Positions 1 to 7,257 of a DNA stretch of 21,483 bases are shown one piece after another. The DNA lies in the NCBI GenBank assembly GCA_947071285.1, contig CAMTFK010000062.1, positions 1 to 21,483 of the forward strand, read 5' to 3'. The number at the start of each line of letters is the position of its first letter. Positions within the stretch are counted from its first letter, which is position 1. The notes under the pieces were generated by a model. The model made no database searches. It was given only the letters and a program-made list of their open reading frames with translations, and had not been told where the DNA came from. The stretch is from an uncultured Bacteroides sp. GTDB lineage: Bacteria; Bacteroidota; Bacteroidia; Bacteroidales; Bacteroidaceae. The position numbers and the translations under genes were made by a program.

Positions 1-962
1 AAGTTTACTACATTTATAATCCACAGACGCAGACTTATGACCGTATTTACCCTACCGTCAGACAACGGGCGGTGAGCCTTTTGCGCCGTTTATTCATCGG
101 CATGGGTTTGGGTGCGGGCAGTTTCATTGTTCTGCTGATTATCTTCGGTTCTCCTTCCGAGAAAGAATTACGAAAGGAAAATAGCCAACTTTTAGCGCAG
201 TATAATGTGCTTTCCCGTCGTTTGGATGAGGCTATGGGCGTGTTGCAAGATGTGCAGCAACGTGATGATAACCTGTACCGGGTTATTTTTGCGGCAGACC
301 CCATACCGTCGGCTATCCGTCAGGCAGGGTATGGTGGCACCAACCGTTACGAGCATTTGATGGATATGGCTAACTCCGCCCTCGTGGTGAATACTACTCA
401 GAAGATGGATATGCTCAGTAAACAACTTTATATCCAATCCCGCTCTTTCGACGATGTGGTGGATATGTGTAAGAGCCACGACGAAATGCTGCGTTGTATT
501 CCTGCTATCCAGCCTATTTCCAATAAAGACCTTCGTAAAACAGCATCCGGTTATGGCACGCGTATCGACCCTATCTATGGTACTACGAAATTCCATGCCG
601 GTATGGACTTCTCCGCACCTATTGGCACGGACGTTTATGCCACAGGAGACGGTACGGTGGTGAAGATGGGCTGGGAAACCGGTTATGGCAATACTGTCGT
701 GATAGATCATGGCTTTGGTTATCAGACTTTATATGGTCACTTAAAGGAATACCGGACGAAACTCGGAAAGAAGGTAGTGCGCGGCGAAGTCATTGCCGGA
801 GTGGGTAGCACCGGAAAGAGTACCGGTCCTCATTTGCATTATGAAGTTCACGTCAAAGGGCAGGTGGTCAATCCCGTCAATTACTACTTTATGGATTTGA
901 GTGCCGAGGATTATGACCGCATGATACAGATTGCTGCCAATCATGGTAAAGTCCTTGATTAA
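1..962 (+). CDS. M23 (LytM-type) zinc metallopeptidase, 5' end cut by window edge
   Basis: This is a predicted membrane-anchored cell-wall endopeptidase that would act on peptidoglycan cross-links in the periplasm. The reading frame is open from base 3, with no in-frame stop before the first possible start (GTG at 72). The upstream codons read VYYIYNPQTQTYDRIYPTV, so the true start lies just left of the window and GTG 72 is internal. Counting from base 3, one membrane segment lies at about residues 30-50, followed by a coiled-coil-like stretch (KELRKENSQLLAQYNVLSRR). The LytM domain fills the C-terminal third. The zinc ligands H198 and D202 (HAGMD) and the HLH motif (H277, H279) are all present, so the enzyme should be active rather than a degenerate EnvC/NlpD-type activator. 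A MerR-type gene starts 2 bases after its stop, so the two are probably co-transcribed. The family call is firm; the precise cell-wall role is not known. Confidence 0.93.
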   Translation, partial: VYYIYNPQTQTYDRIYPTVRQRAVSLLRRLFIGMGLGAGSFIVLLIIFGSPSEKELRKENSQLLAQYNVLSRRLDEAMGVLQDVQQRDDNLYRVIFAADPIPSAIRQAGYGGTNRYEHLMDMANSALVVNTTQKMDMLSKQLYIQSRSFDDVVDMCKSHDEMLRCIPAIQPISNKDLRKTASGYGTRIDPIYGTTKFHAGMDFSAPIGTDVYATGDGTVVKMGWETGYGNTVVIDHGFGYQTLYGHLKEYRTKLGKKVVRGEVIAGVGSTGKSTGPHLHYEVHVKGQVVNPVNYYFMDLSAEDYDRMIQIAANHGKVLD

Positions 963-964
963 TT

Positions 965-1348
965 ATGGATAAAGACCTGAAGTTATACTATTCCATCAGT
1001 GAGGTGGCCCAGATGTTTGATGTCAATGAGTCCTTGCTGCGTTTTTGGGAGAAGGAGTTTCCACAACTTTCTCCGAAGAAGGGTAGTCGTGGCGTACGGC
1101 AGTATCGCAAAGAGGACATTGAAACGGTGAAACTGATTTATCATCTGGTGAAGGAACGGGGTATGACGTTGCCCGGTGCGCGCCAGCGAATGAAGGATAA
1201 TAAAGAAAACACCCTTCGTAACTTTGAAATCGTAGAGCGGTTGAAAGCTGTCCGCGAGGAACTGCTCAGTATGAAGAAAGCTCTTGATGGCTTCACTTAT
1301 GAACAGATTGATGAATTGAAGAAAGATATTCAGGAAATAGGAGAATAA
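965..1348 (+). CDS. MerR-family transcriptional regulator, small
   Basis: This 127-residue DNA-binding protein has a winged helix-turn-helix at about residues 8-75. It shows the MerR signature: SISEVAQMFDVNESLLRFWE, then the wing (RGVRQYRKEDIE), then a helix rich in charged residues. MerR proteins act as dimers and twist an over-long promoter spacer. The C-terminal half (about 85-127) is short, helical and charged, suitable for a dimerising coiled coil, and no separate effector domain is visible. The protein contains no cysteine, so it is not a thiol-based metal or redox sensor of the classic MerR/SoxR kind. It begins 2 bases after the M23 peptidase stop and is probably translated from the same message. 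Transcription likely ends at the hairpin at 1380-1420. Its targets and signal cannot be read from the sequence. Confidence 0.9.
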   Translation: MDKDLKLYYSISEVAQMFDVNESLLRFWEKEFPQLSPKKGSRGVRQYRKEDIETVKLIYHLVKERGMTLPGARQRMKDNKENTLRNFEIVERLKAVREELLSMKKALDGFTYEQIDELKKDIQEIGE

Positions 1349-1379
1349 ACGAAATTAGGAAGACGAACCGGATAAAATA

Positions 1380-1420
1380 AAAACCGGATTGAAGGTTGTA
1401 ACAGTCTTCAATCCGGTTTT
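1380..1420. terminator. Bidirectional intrinsic terminator between convergent genes
   Basis: A perfect 15-bp inverted repeat (1380-1394 with 1406-1420, AAAACCGGATTGAAG and its complement) flanks an 11-base loop. The stem begins and ends in A/T runs, so U-rich tails follow it on both strands. The tail is stronger on the minus strand (TTTTTATTTTAT) than on the plus strand (TTTTCTTGTTTAT). It sits between the MerR stop at 1348 and the stop of the convergent minus-strand gene at 1444, which is where a shared terminator is expected. Confidence 0.88.
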
Positions 1421-1443
1421 CTTGTTTATGGGGATTATTTCAT

Positions 1444-2151
1444 TTAGAATTCAAAACCAAGCTTGATTCCGATACCATTTATAGATTCATTATCATAATA
1501 ATATGAACTACTACTATAATAATATTCGTAATCATACTCTTGATATGCATATTCCAGTTTAAGATTCAGTGCCATTTTCTTGGCAAGGGCAAAGCGTACA
1601 CCAAAACCTACTGTAACAAAGGCTCCTTCAACATCACCGACCGTATAGCCAGTTTTAATATCGGCAAACGGGGTAACCTTTTTGTTCATGAAGTTAGCTC
1701 TGAAACTGGCAAATAAAGGAACGGAATATAAATCTGCATCCGTATAGAAGTTTATTCCGGCACCACCTCCGACAAACAAATAGTTATTAAACTGATAACC
1801 GTGCGTGGTCGATAACTCAAACCGGTTGGCATTGCTGTCACTCAGGTCGAAGATATAACCAGTTTCGACAAAGCCTTTGTAACCTTTCAGTGATTTCTTT
1901 TCTCCAAATCTTTCGTACTTGTTTCTGGAAGCACCTACTTCTTTTGTAATTTTCACAACTTCATCCATTGAATAAGCAAAGATACTTCCATCGGCAGTTT
2001 GTATTTTTAAAGAGCTGTTGGGCACTTGCTCGATGATAATACCGCGGATAATACTTCCATTTTTCAAATAAACGACTTCGGTGTAGTTTTGTGCCATGCA
2101 GTGAAGGCAGGCGCCTACTAATAGGACGCACAATAATAGTAATTTTCTCAT
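1444..2151 (-). CDS. Exported porin-like outer-membrane beta-barrel protein, function unknown
   Basis: This 235-residue protein has a clear signal peptide (MRKLLLLCVLLVGACLHCMA, probable cut before QN). A short N-terminal module follows (about 22-70: VVYLKNGSIIRGIIIEQVP, IQTADGSIFAYSMDEVVKI). I recognise this pattern as common in Bacteroidetes exported proteins, but I know of no function for it. From about residue 90 the chain alternates hydrophobic and polar residues, as amphipathic strands do, and ends in GFEF. A terminal phenylalanine is typical of proteins inserted by the Bam machinery. An unusual tyrosine/serine-rich stretch (YEYYYSSSSYYYDN) lies near the C-terminus, probably a surface loop. 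It follows the 2176-2745 gene by 24 bases and probably shares its promoter. LVGAC resembles a lipobox, but cleavage after the later MA is the better fit. Confidence 0.75.
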   Translation of the reverse strand: MRKLLLLCVLLVGACLHCMAQNYTEVVYLKNGSIIRGIIIEQVPNSSLKIQTADGSIFAYSMDEVVKITKEVGASRNKYERFGEKKSLKGYKGFVETGYIFDLSDSNANRFELSTTHGYQFNNYLFVGGGAGINFYTDADLYSVPLFASFRANFMNKKVTPFADIKTGYTVGDVEGAFVTVGFGVRFALAKKMALNLKLEYAYQEYDYEYYYSSSSYYYDNESINGIGIKLGFEF

Positions 2152-2175
2152 CTTTTTATTTAGTAAATATTTAGT

Positions 2176-2745
2176 TTATAGGTTATTGATAACCTTATGA
2201 ATGGAACCGGCCCAATAGTTACGAAGCCCGAAACCTTTGGCTTTTCCACCGGTTGCCCAGTCTTCTACTATTTCTTTGGTTTCAGTGTTGAAGAATACTA
2301 CCTGATAGGAACCGTATCCCTCTGCCTTGTTCAGTAACTTAGCAATGATAACCAGCCCGATGCCCGGTTGACTTTGTATAGGAAGTGCTTCTAAAACCCG
2401 TTTAATGTCTTGTTCGCTCAAGGTATAGTCTGCACTGGTCGTCATCAGTTGGCTGAGGTCAATGTCCTGATTCACTTTATCAACAGCGTTGAGTGAAATC
2501 TCGTTGACTTTAACTTTCAGCTTCTTACTTACATCATACTTTTTTGCCTCAGTGATGAACAGACGGTTGATTCTGGCAAATGCTATTCTGAACTCTTCGG
2601 GAGCTTCAGCCGCACCGAACACTTTTGCCGCAGAATAATCCACCCCATAGAAATTGATACCTGAAACTTCTTTCAGGAAGTCTCTGTTTTGTCCGAAACA
2701 AATCATGCTTGTTGCCAGAAGGAAAAGGGTTAATAACTTTTTCAT
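2176..2745 (-). CDS. Exported protein of unknown function
   Basis: This 189-residue protein has a signal peptide (MKKLLTLFLLATSMICFGQ, probable cut after FG or GQ). No catalytic motif or named domain is recognisable. The mature part looks like a mixed alpha/beta soluble domain: an N-terminal region (DFLKEVSGINFYGVDYSAAKVF), a helix rich in charged residues, and a C-terminal strand pair with GYGSYQVVFFNTETKEIVE. The protein is probably periplasmic or attached to the outer membrane. A Bacteroides-type promoter sits directly upstream (2788-2818), and the porin-like gene follows 24 bases downstream, so they form a two-gene unit. I see no terminator between this unit and the large operon that ends at 2804, so read-through from the operon is possible. 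A functional link to the polyene cluster is not shown. Confidence 0.8.
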   Translation of the reverse strand: MKKLLTLFLLATSMICFGQNRDFLKEVSGINFYGVDYSAAKVFGAAEAPEEFRIAFARINRLFITEAKKYDVSKKLKVKVNEISLNAVDKVNQDIDLSQLMTTSADYTLSEQDIKRVLEALPIQSQPGIGLVIIAKLLNKAEGYGSYQVVFFNTETKEIVEDWATGGKAKGFGLRNYWAGSIHKVINNL

Positions 2746-2787
2746 ACAATTAATAATTTAGAGTAAGTATTAAGTCTATTCTTATGT

Positions 2788-2818
2788 CAAAAGTAGAAAT
2801 TAGTTACCGTAAATCAAA
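2788..2818 (-). promoter_or_regulatory. Bacteroides-type promoter for the two exported-protein genes
   Basis: Read on the minus strand, TTTG (2818-2815) is followed by 19 bases and then TACTTTTG (2795-2788). This matches the Bacteroides primary sigma factor consensus (TTTG at -33, TAnnTTTG at -7) exactly in both boxes. The -33 box lies inside the last codons of the ligase gene that ends at 2804. Transcription would begin near 2780, leaving a leader of about 35 bases before the ATG at 2745. Confidence 0.75.
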
Positions 2819-4099
2819 GAATTTTATACTTTTTCTGCTCATAGGGGGCATTTGTATCTGGGCAATGTAGTCAGCCGGTTCGAACCGGATGGTAGGAGCT
2901 ACCCGTATTTTAGAACGGAACAGGTCTTTTATTTCTTTTGCAAAGCTTTCGCTGTTCTCTTCACTGCCAATGCGGATTAGTATTTCATCCGTACCCAATT
3001 TATTGGTATATACCTCAACAACATAGTTCTTTACCTTAGGAATATCGTCCAATATATCGAATAATGCGGGTGGATAGAGGGTGGTTCCTTTGTATTTTAT
3101 CATTTGCCCTTTTCGTCCTAAAACAGAACTTAACCGGATGGTATTTCGTCCGCAAGCGCAAGGTTCTGTATAGTGATAGCAAATGTCTCCGGTTTTGAAA
3201 CGGAGTAAAGGCATACCTTCAACTCCCAATGTAGTAATGGTTACCTCACCCGGTTCTCCTTCTTTCACCGGAAGATTTTTGTCATCGAGGAACTCTACGA
3301 TGATGAGTTCGGGTTGCAAGTGCCCGCCGTGGAATTCGGAACATTCGGTGAAAGATGACTGCATTTCTGTAGAAGCATAAGTGGAATACAGTTGGAGTGA
3401 CGGCCATTTTTCGTTGATACGTTGTCCGAGGGTGTTCAGGGTGAAATCAGGATTGCGCAATGCCTCACCGATACACACACACTTTTTCATTGAGCAATTG
3501 TTGTAATCAATCTGATTCTTTTCGGCGAATTCTATCAGTTTGATAAGGAATGAGGGCACTACCATGCCACAGGTGGGATGAATGCGGTGGATAGTATCCC
3601 ATTGCAGTTCCGGTATTCCGTTGCCTACGCGGGCCACTCCCATACCCAGTTCCCGGGCTCCCAGGTAATAGGCCAGACCTGCCATGAAACGGCGGTCTAT
3701 GGTAGTCATTAGTTGCAATATATCTTTCCGGCTGCATCCGGCGGTGTTGAAAGACAAATATTCGTTGTAAGCCAGACGGTCAAGGTCTGCAGAGGTGAGT
3801 ACGAAAGTAACCGGATCGCCTAAAGTGCCGGAAGTGGTTACATAATCGATGATAGCATCTCTATCAACACAGATGAACTCATTATTATGTAGTTGCAGGT
3901 CTGTCTTGGTGGTGACCGGTATTTGTTGCAGGTCTTCTATCGTCTTTATGCGGGAGATGTCTATGGAGTGTTCACGAAACATCTGTTGATAGAATCGGGA
4001 ATGTGCCTGAAGATAGACCAGGGTTTCGCTAAGCCTGGTTTCCTGATATGATTTGATTTCTTCCGGGGCACGGAACTGAATGTCTGGGTTCTTTTCCAT
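2804..4099 (-). CDS. PaaK-like adenylate-forming acyl-CoA/acyl-ACP ligase
   Basis: This 431-residue enzyme is of the phenylacetate-CoA ligase type. It would activate a carboxylic acid as an acyl-adenylate and pass it to a thiol (CoA or ACP). The phosphate-binding loop is TTSGTLGDP (88-96), the adenine-binding region is YSTYASTE with E245, and RFKTGD holds the ribose-binding D305. A cysteine cluster (C307, C314, C316 in PCACGR) resembles the metal-binding or structural cysteines of PaaK relatives. The C-terminal end carries SRKSIKFFDLR, with K423 or K426 as the likely adenylation lysine. The length is normal for PaaK. It is the last gene of the operon, with 1 base between the upstream stop and its ATG. 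In this cluster it probably loads the starter acid or recycles a released polyene acid. The substrate cannot be read from the sequence. Confidence 0.88.
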   Translation of the reverse strand: MEKNPDIQFRAPEEIKSYQETRLSETLVYLQAHSRFYQQMFREHSIDISRIKTIEDLQQIPVTTKTDLQLHNNEFICVDRDAIIDYVTTSGTLGDPVTFVLTSADLDRLAYNEYLSFNTAGCSRKDILQLMTTIDRRFMAGLAYYLGARELGMGVARVGNGIPELQWDTIHRIHPTCGMVVPSFLIKLIEFAEKNQIDYNNCSMKKCVCIGEALRNPDFTLNTLGQRINEKWPSLQLYSTYASTEMQSSFTECSEFHGGHLQPELIIVEFLDDKNLPVKEGEPGEVTITTLGVEGMPLLRFKTGDICYHYTEPCACGRNTIRLSSVLGRKGQMIKYKGTTLYPPALFDILDDIPKVKNYVVEVYTNKLGTDEILIRIGSEENSESFAKEIKDLFRSKIRVAPTIRFEPADYIAQIQMPPMSRKSIKFFDLR

Positions 4100-4100
4100 A

Positions 4101-5768
4101 TTATGAGTTCTTATTGATTTTTTGTTGGATACGTTCTTTTTCCGCTTGTTTGGGAATGGGCATTGTCAATGCTTTCTGCCAATATTTAATGGCTGCATCG
4201 ACTTGTTGCATGGCGGCATGATAGTCACCCAACACCTCATAAACGTAATAGAAGGAAGGGTTGGATGCTTCATAAAGATTCAATACTTGGACTTCCAGTG
4301 TTTCTTTTCGTTGCGTCTTTTCCCGGATGAGCTTTGTGAGCTTTTTATAAGCCATGAACTGCTTGTATTCGGTTTGCTTGATAAAGTCATCCTCAGGTAT
4401 GGTCAGTTCCGCAGTTGCAATTTCGTGACGGAAGTCTACTGTATCGTTGAATATCTTATTGAGGTCATATGCCATGTACTTTCCGCATTGCCAGGGTGAA
4501 GTGGATACATACATAATTTGCTGTTCCGGCAGGAAAATGACTGAGTGATGGGCGATGAGCTGATTGATAGCCATTTCATTCCCCATGCCTAAATCGATAT
4601 CATCCAAACCTTTACGGTCGCGGAGTATGGCGGCAGCTTTCATGCTATTGATGGGCTTGCTTTCTTCCAGCAATTCTTGCAGACGGGCAAAACGATAGGG
4701 GCTATCAGAAGTTGCTATGTTCTCTTGGTTGCGTTCATCGTTAAGGAAAGCATCCGATTGATAATGGTTTGTGCAGATAATCTGATTGCCACTTCCCGTA
4801 AAGAGTGCGGTCTTCTCCGGTGACTTTTCGATGATAGCTGCTTTCCCGTCTCGGGCCGAACCGACCAGTATGGATTCGGAAACAAATGTTTTTCGTTTCA
4901 GGGCGATGGCGTACGCTTCGTCAATAGTCGAAGCATATTGCAGGATTTCCCTGGTCAGGATAGAGATAGGAGTGGCGGAAGCCGTCGGCATAGTCGATTT
5001 GGCTGCGTTGATGGTTACTGTCAGCCCGGTTTCGTTCATACCCGAAAGTACGCCAATCATGCCCGGCCAACCAACGGAAGCGAATTTATAACCTTGTTCT
5101 GGCTGATAGAAAGATACAAGTTTGTTGCGTGCGAACTTATCACCCATATAAAAATCGAAATTACGTCCGATGATGAGAGACGAATCGGCACTGTTTTCTC
5201 CCCAAGTGGCGAAAGAACTGCAACCTACCAGCATGTAGTCTTGCATGGCATGCCCCAGGTCATGTGCTGAGTGGTAATTTAGTTGGCGTTCGTAGGGAGT
5301 GCCGATAAAGTCATATTCGTGTGTGCAAGAGAGCGATATGCCATAGATTTCATCCCTGAACTCTTCCGGCACGTTCTTTCCTAAATTGCGGTTGAAGAGC
5401 ACGATGAAGAAGCGCAGGAATTTGAGGTAATTATCTGAGGGTACAATCTCACGTATCTGATCCACAAAGACTTTTTCCTGATAGTATAGTAAATCAGGCG
5501 AAAGCTTTCCTATAGCTTCGCCACGCTGGAAGGCATTACCACTCACTTTCAACTCCCACAAACCACTATTGCTGTGCCGCAGGTAATTTTCTTCATATTG
5601 CCGCAGACTGTCGGTCTGTATTACTTTTCCGGTAGATTGGGAAGTAAATTCGGGAGTCAGCATATCAGCAGAGAAATAGAGTGCGGATATAAAGAGGATA
5701 ATAGCAAGGAGAAGCAGTCCTATGCCACATGCCGTATATTTGATTGTTTTCTTTATAATCTTATGCAT
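4101..5768 (-). CDS. Membrane-anchored C45/AAT-type Ntn acyltransferase or amidohydrolase with TPR-like tail
   Basis: This 555-residue protein begins with one hydrophobic membrane segment (about 13-33), placing the rest probably in the periplasm. The core has hallmarks of the peptidase C45 / acyl-CoA:6-aminopenicillanic acid acyltransferase family. GCSSFATWG contains C183, the predicted N-terminal nucleophile after self-cleavage before it. RNFDF, then GWPGMIGVLSGMNETGL and a strand ending INAAKS, follow at the expected spacing. If the precursor cleaves at G182-C183, the large N-terminal piece stays in the membrane. The last ~90 residues (NLYEASNPSFYYVYEVLGDY, then AAIKYWQKAL) resemble a tetratricopeptide hairpin. 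The start overlaps the preceding gene by 8 bases. Family members make or break amide bonds, so here it may join an acyl chain to an amine or release it. That role is inference; the fold call is strong. Confidence 0.82.
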   Translation of the reverse strand: MHKIIKKTIKYTACGIGLLLLAIILFISALYFSADMLTPEFTSQSTGKVIQTDSLRQYEENYLRHSNSGLWELKVSGNAFQRGEAIGKLSPDLLYYQEKVFVDQIREIVPSDNYLKFLRFFIVLFNRNLGKNVPEEFRDEIYGISLSCTHEYDFIGTPYERQLNYHSAHDLGHAMQDYMLVGCSSFATWGENSADSSLIIGRNFDFYMGDKFARNKLVSFYQPEQGYKFASVGWPGMIGVLSGMNETGLTVTINAAKSTMPTASATPISILTREILQYASTIDEAYAIALKRKTFVSESILVGSARDGKAAIIEKSPEKTALFTGSGNQIICTNHYQSDAFLNDERNQENIATSDSPYRFARLQELLEESKPINSMKAAAILRDRKGLDDIDLGMGNEMAINQLIAHHSVIFLPEQQIMYVSTSPWQCGKYMAYDLNKIFNDTVDFRHEIATAELTIPEDDFIKQTEYKQFMAYKKLTKLIREKTQRKETLEVQVLNLYEASNPSFYYVYEVLGDYHAAMQQVDAAIKYWQKALTMPIPKQAEKERIQQKINKNS

Positions 5769-7257
5769 GGCCTATCTTTTTAGCTAAATATTCGTGTCCC
5801 AGTAGTTCACCACAAGTAATGATGGAGGTTAGCGTTACTCCTAAAGCACCGTGGACATTTAAATTTTGTCCGGTAAGAAATAAGTTACCTAGTTTGGTTC
5901 GTGTGGAGACAAATCCTACCTGCGGGCATTTATAATCTTTGATAATGCCATAGGCAGAGCCGTCGCAAGTCCCCGTAAAGTCTCTGTAACTTAGCGGGGT
6001 AGTGGTGTACATTGCTTCAATATGGTCAGTGAAGTCTATCCCATGACTTTTGATGAATTCCAATAGCTGCGTGGCTTTTTCCTTTTTGAAGGCTTTGTAT
6101 TCTTCACCTCTTTGTTCGGGTAGTGTATGTAGCCAGGCAGATAGTTCGTCTATATACATGGGAGTCAGGATGGAGATTACTTCTGCATAGTCACTGTTTC
6201 GGGAAGAAGCTTGTGTAGAAATCATGCAATTGGTGGTGCATCCCATATTGGTCTTTTTGTCATACCATACGTCATTATCTCCATGCAGATAGAGGTTCTG
6301 GTCCAGATATGGATAACTTTTCTCTTTCATCACCAAATAGAGGGTGAATATACCATAGGTGTTTTCTAACGAATTGATGCGTGAGATATAGGCATTTTTG
6401 ATAGAACGGTTCTTATCCAGCAAAGTTAATGTTTGCTTGGGGTGTACATTGGAGATGACGTATTTACTGTCTATCCGTTCTGTACCGTTTATTTCTACGC
6501 CTTGCACTTGGTTGTTGTCTACAATGATACGGGTAACCTCACTATTATTCAGTACTGTACCTCCGTTGGCACGGATAACATTAATCATTTCAGAGGCCAC
6601 CTGCATACTTCCGTCAACGAACCGGTAGGCTCCTTGTATGTAGGAGTTGTTAATCATGGCGTGCTCATAGAAGTTGGAGTGTTCTCTCAGTCCGCCATAC
6701 AGGAGTGCCGAACCTGCCAGTACTGATTGTAAGTCCGGATTAGAAGTAATCTGAGCTATCATGCCTGCTGCCGAAGTATTGAAATACTTCATTCCTTCGG
6801 TAGATATGATTCCCTTTTTCAGGTTTTCTACACTAATCAGACTACCCACTTCTTTCAGCAACGTTGTGTATTGCCGAAGGTTCTCCTTTTCGTGAGGAAA
6901 TGCTTTACAAAGAGTATCGACAAAGGGAACATATCCCATAGCATAATCATATTCACGATTCTTGTAGTATATCTTATCGAAGGCATTTTCATCCAACTTA
7001 CGGACTTTTAACTTGTCCATGATTCCTGTATACTGAAAGAACTGGTGCATCATCTGTCCTTCATCCAGACTGCCAATATAGTGAATACCTGTATCGAGCA
7101 AATGCCCTTTCCTGCGGTAGGTTTGAAAACAACCTCCGAACAGTTCGTTCTTCTCGAGCACACATACGTTGTAGCCTTCCTTGCTGAGTATGGTTCCACA
7201 TTCAAGACCGCCTAATCCGCTTCCTATGATGATGATGTCATACTTACTCATGTTCAT
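5761..7257 (-). CDS. Phytoene desaturase-like (CrtI/CrtISO family) FAD-dependent oxidoreductase
   Basis: This 498-residue flavoprotein begins with the dinucleotide-binding fold DIIIIGSGLGGLECG (GxGxxG at 12-17) and an acidic end of strand 2 (VCVLEKNELFGGC). It continues with the family feature GGCFQTYRRKGHLLDTGIHY. Near the C-terminus, LFLTGQNLNVHGALGVTLTS is the second FAD-contact region of CrtI, CrtISO and retinol-saturase relatives. In the family these enzymes desaturate, saturate or isomerise conjugated chains. No carotenoid genes (crtB, crtE or similar) lie nearby, so the likely substrate is the polyene made by the ketosynthases. The start could be ATG 7257, overlapping the upstream gene by 14 bases, or ATG 7251, overlapping by 8. 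The downstream gene overlaps by 8 bases. The direction of the redox reaction cannot be told from sequence. Confidence 0.87.
   Translation of the reverse strand: MNMSKYDIIIIGSGLGGLECGTILSKEGYNVCVLEKNELFGGCFQTYRRKGHLLDTGIHYIGSLDEGQMMHQFFQYTGIMDKLKVRKLDENAFDKIYYKNREYDYAMGYVPFVDTLCKAFPHEKENLRQYTTLLKEVGSLISVENLKKGIISTEGMKYFNTSAAGMIAQITSNPDLQSVLAGSALLYGGLREHSNFYEHAMINNSYIQGAYRFVDGSMQVASEMINVIRANGGTVLNNSEVTRIIVDNNQVQGVEINGTERIDSKYVISNVHPKQTLTLLDKNRSIKNAYISRINSLENTYGIFTLYLVMKEKSYPYLDQNLYLHGDNDVWYDKKTNMGCTTNCMISTQASSRNSDYAEVISILTPMYIDELSAWLHTLPEQRGEEYKAFKKEKATQLLEFIKSHGIDFTDHIEAMYTTTPLSYRDFTGTCDGSAYGIIKDYKCPQVGFVSTRTKLGNLFLTGQNLNVHGALGVTLTSIITCGELLGHEYLAKKIGHA

Noticed and set aside
72..74. GTG as the start of the M23 peptidase gene
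   Set aside because: The frame stays open to the left edge and encodes a plausible conserved N-terminus; the GTG is internal.
192..710. 172-codon open frame on the minus strand inside the M23 gene
   Set aside because: It is antisense to a clear peptidase gene, has no recognisable motif, and has no supporting context.
1501..1545. Run of tyrosine/serine codons as a possible phase-variable repeat
   Set aside because: Units are irregular, not a perfect tandem tract that could slip in frame-changing steps.
2095..2120. Lipobox-like LVGAC in the signal peptide of the porin-like protein
   Set aside because: A second cleavage site after CMA fits better, and the protein looks like a barrel ending in F rather than a lipoprotein.
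2152..2175. Short AT-rich repeat (ACTAAATA twice) between the two exported-protein genes
   Set aside because: Too short and low in complexity to call a repeat, operator or terminator.
4122..5270. Plus-strand open frames of 101-125 codons opposite the C45 gene
   Set aside because: They are shadows of a motif-bearing gene; their translations show no domain or signal.
6421..6428. TAACTTTG on the minus strand, resembling a Bacteroides -7 box inside the CrtI-like gene
   Set aside because: There is no TTTG 19-21 bases upstream, and it lies mid-gene; chance match in AT-rich DNA.
5761..7257. Evidence for a carotenoid pathway from the CrtI-like gene
   Set aside because: No phytoene or prenyl synthase, cyclase or hydroxylase is in the window; the context is a ketosynthase-type assembly line.
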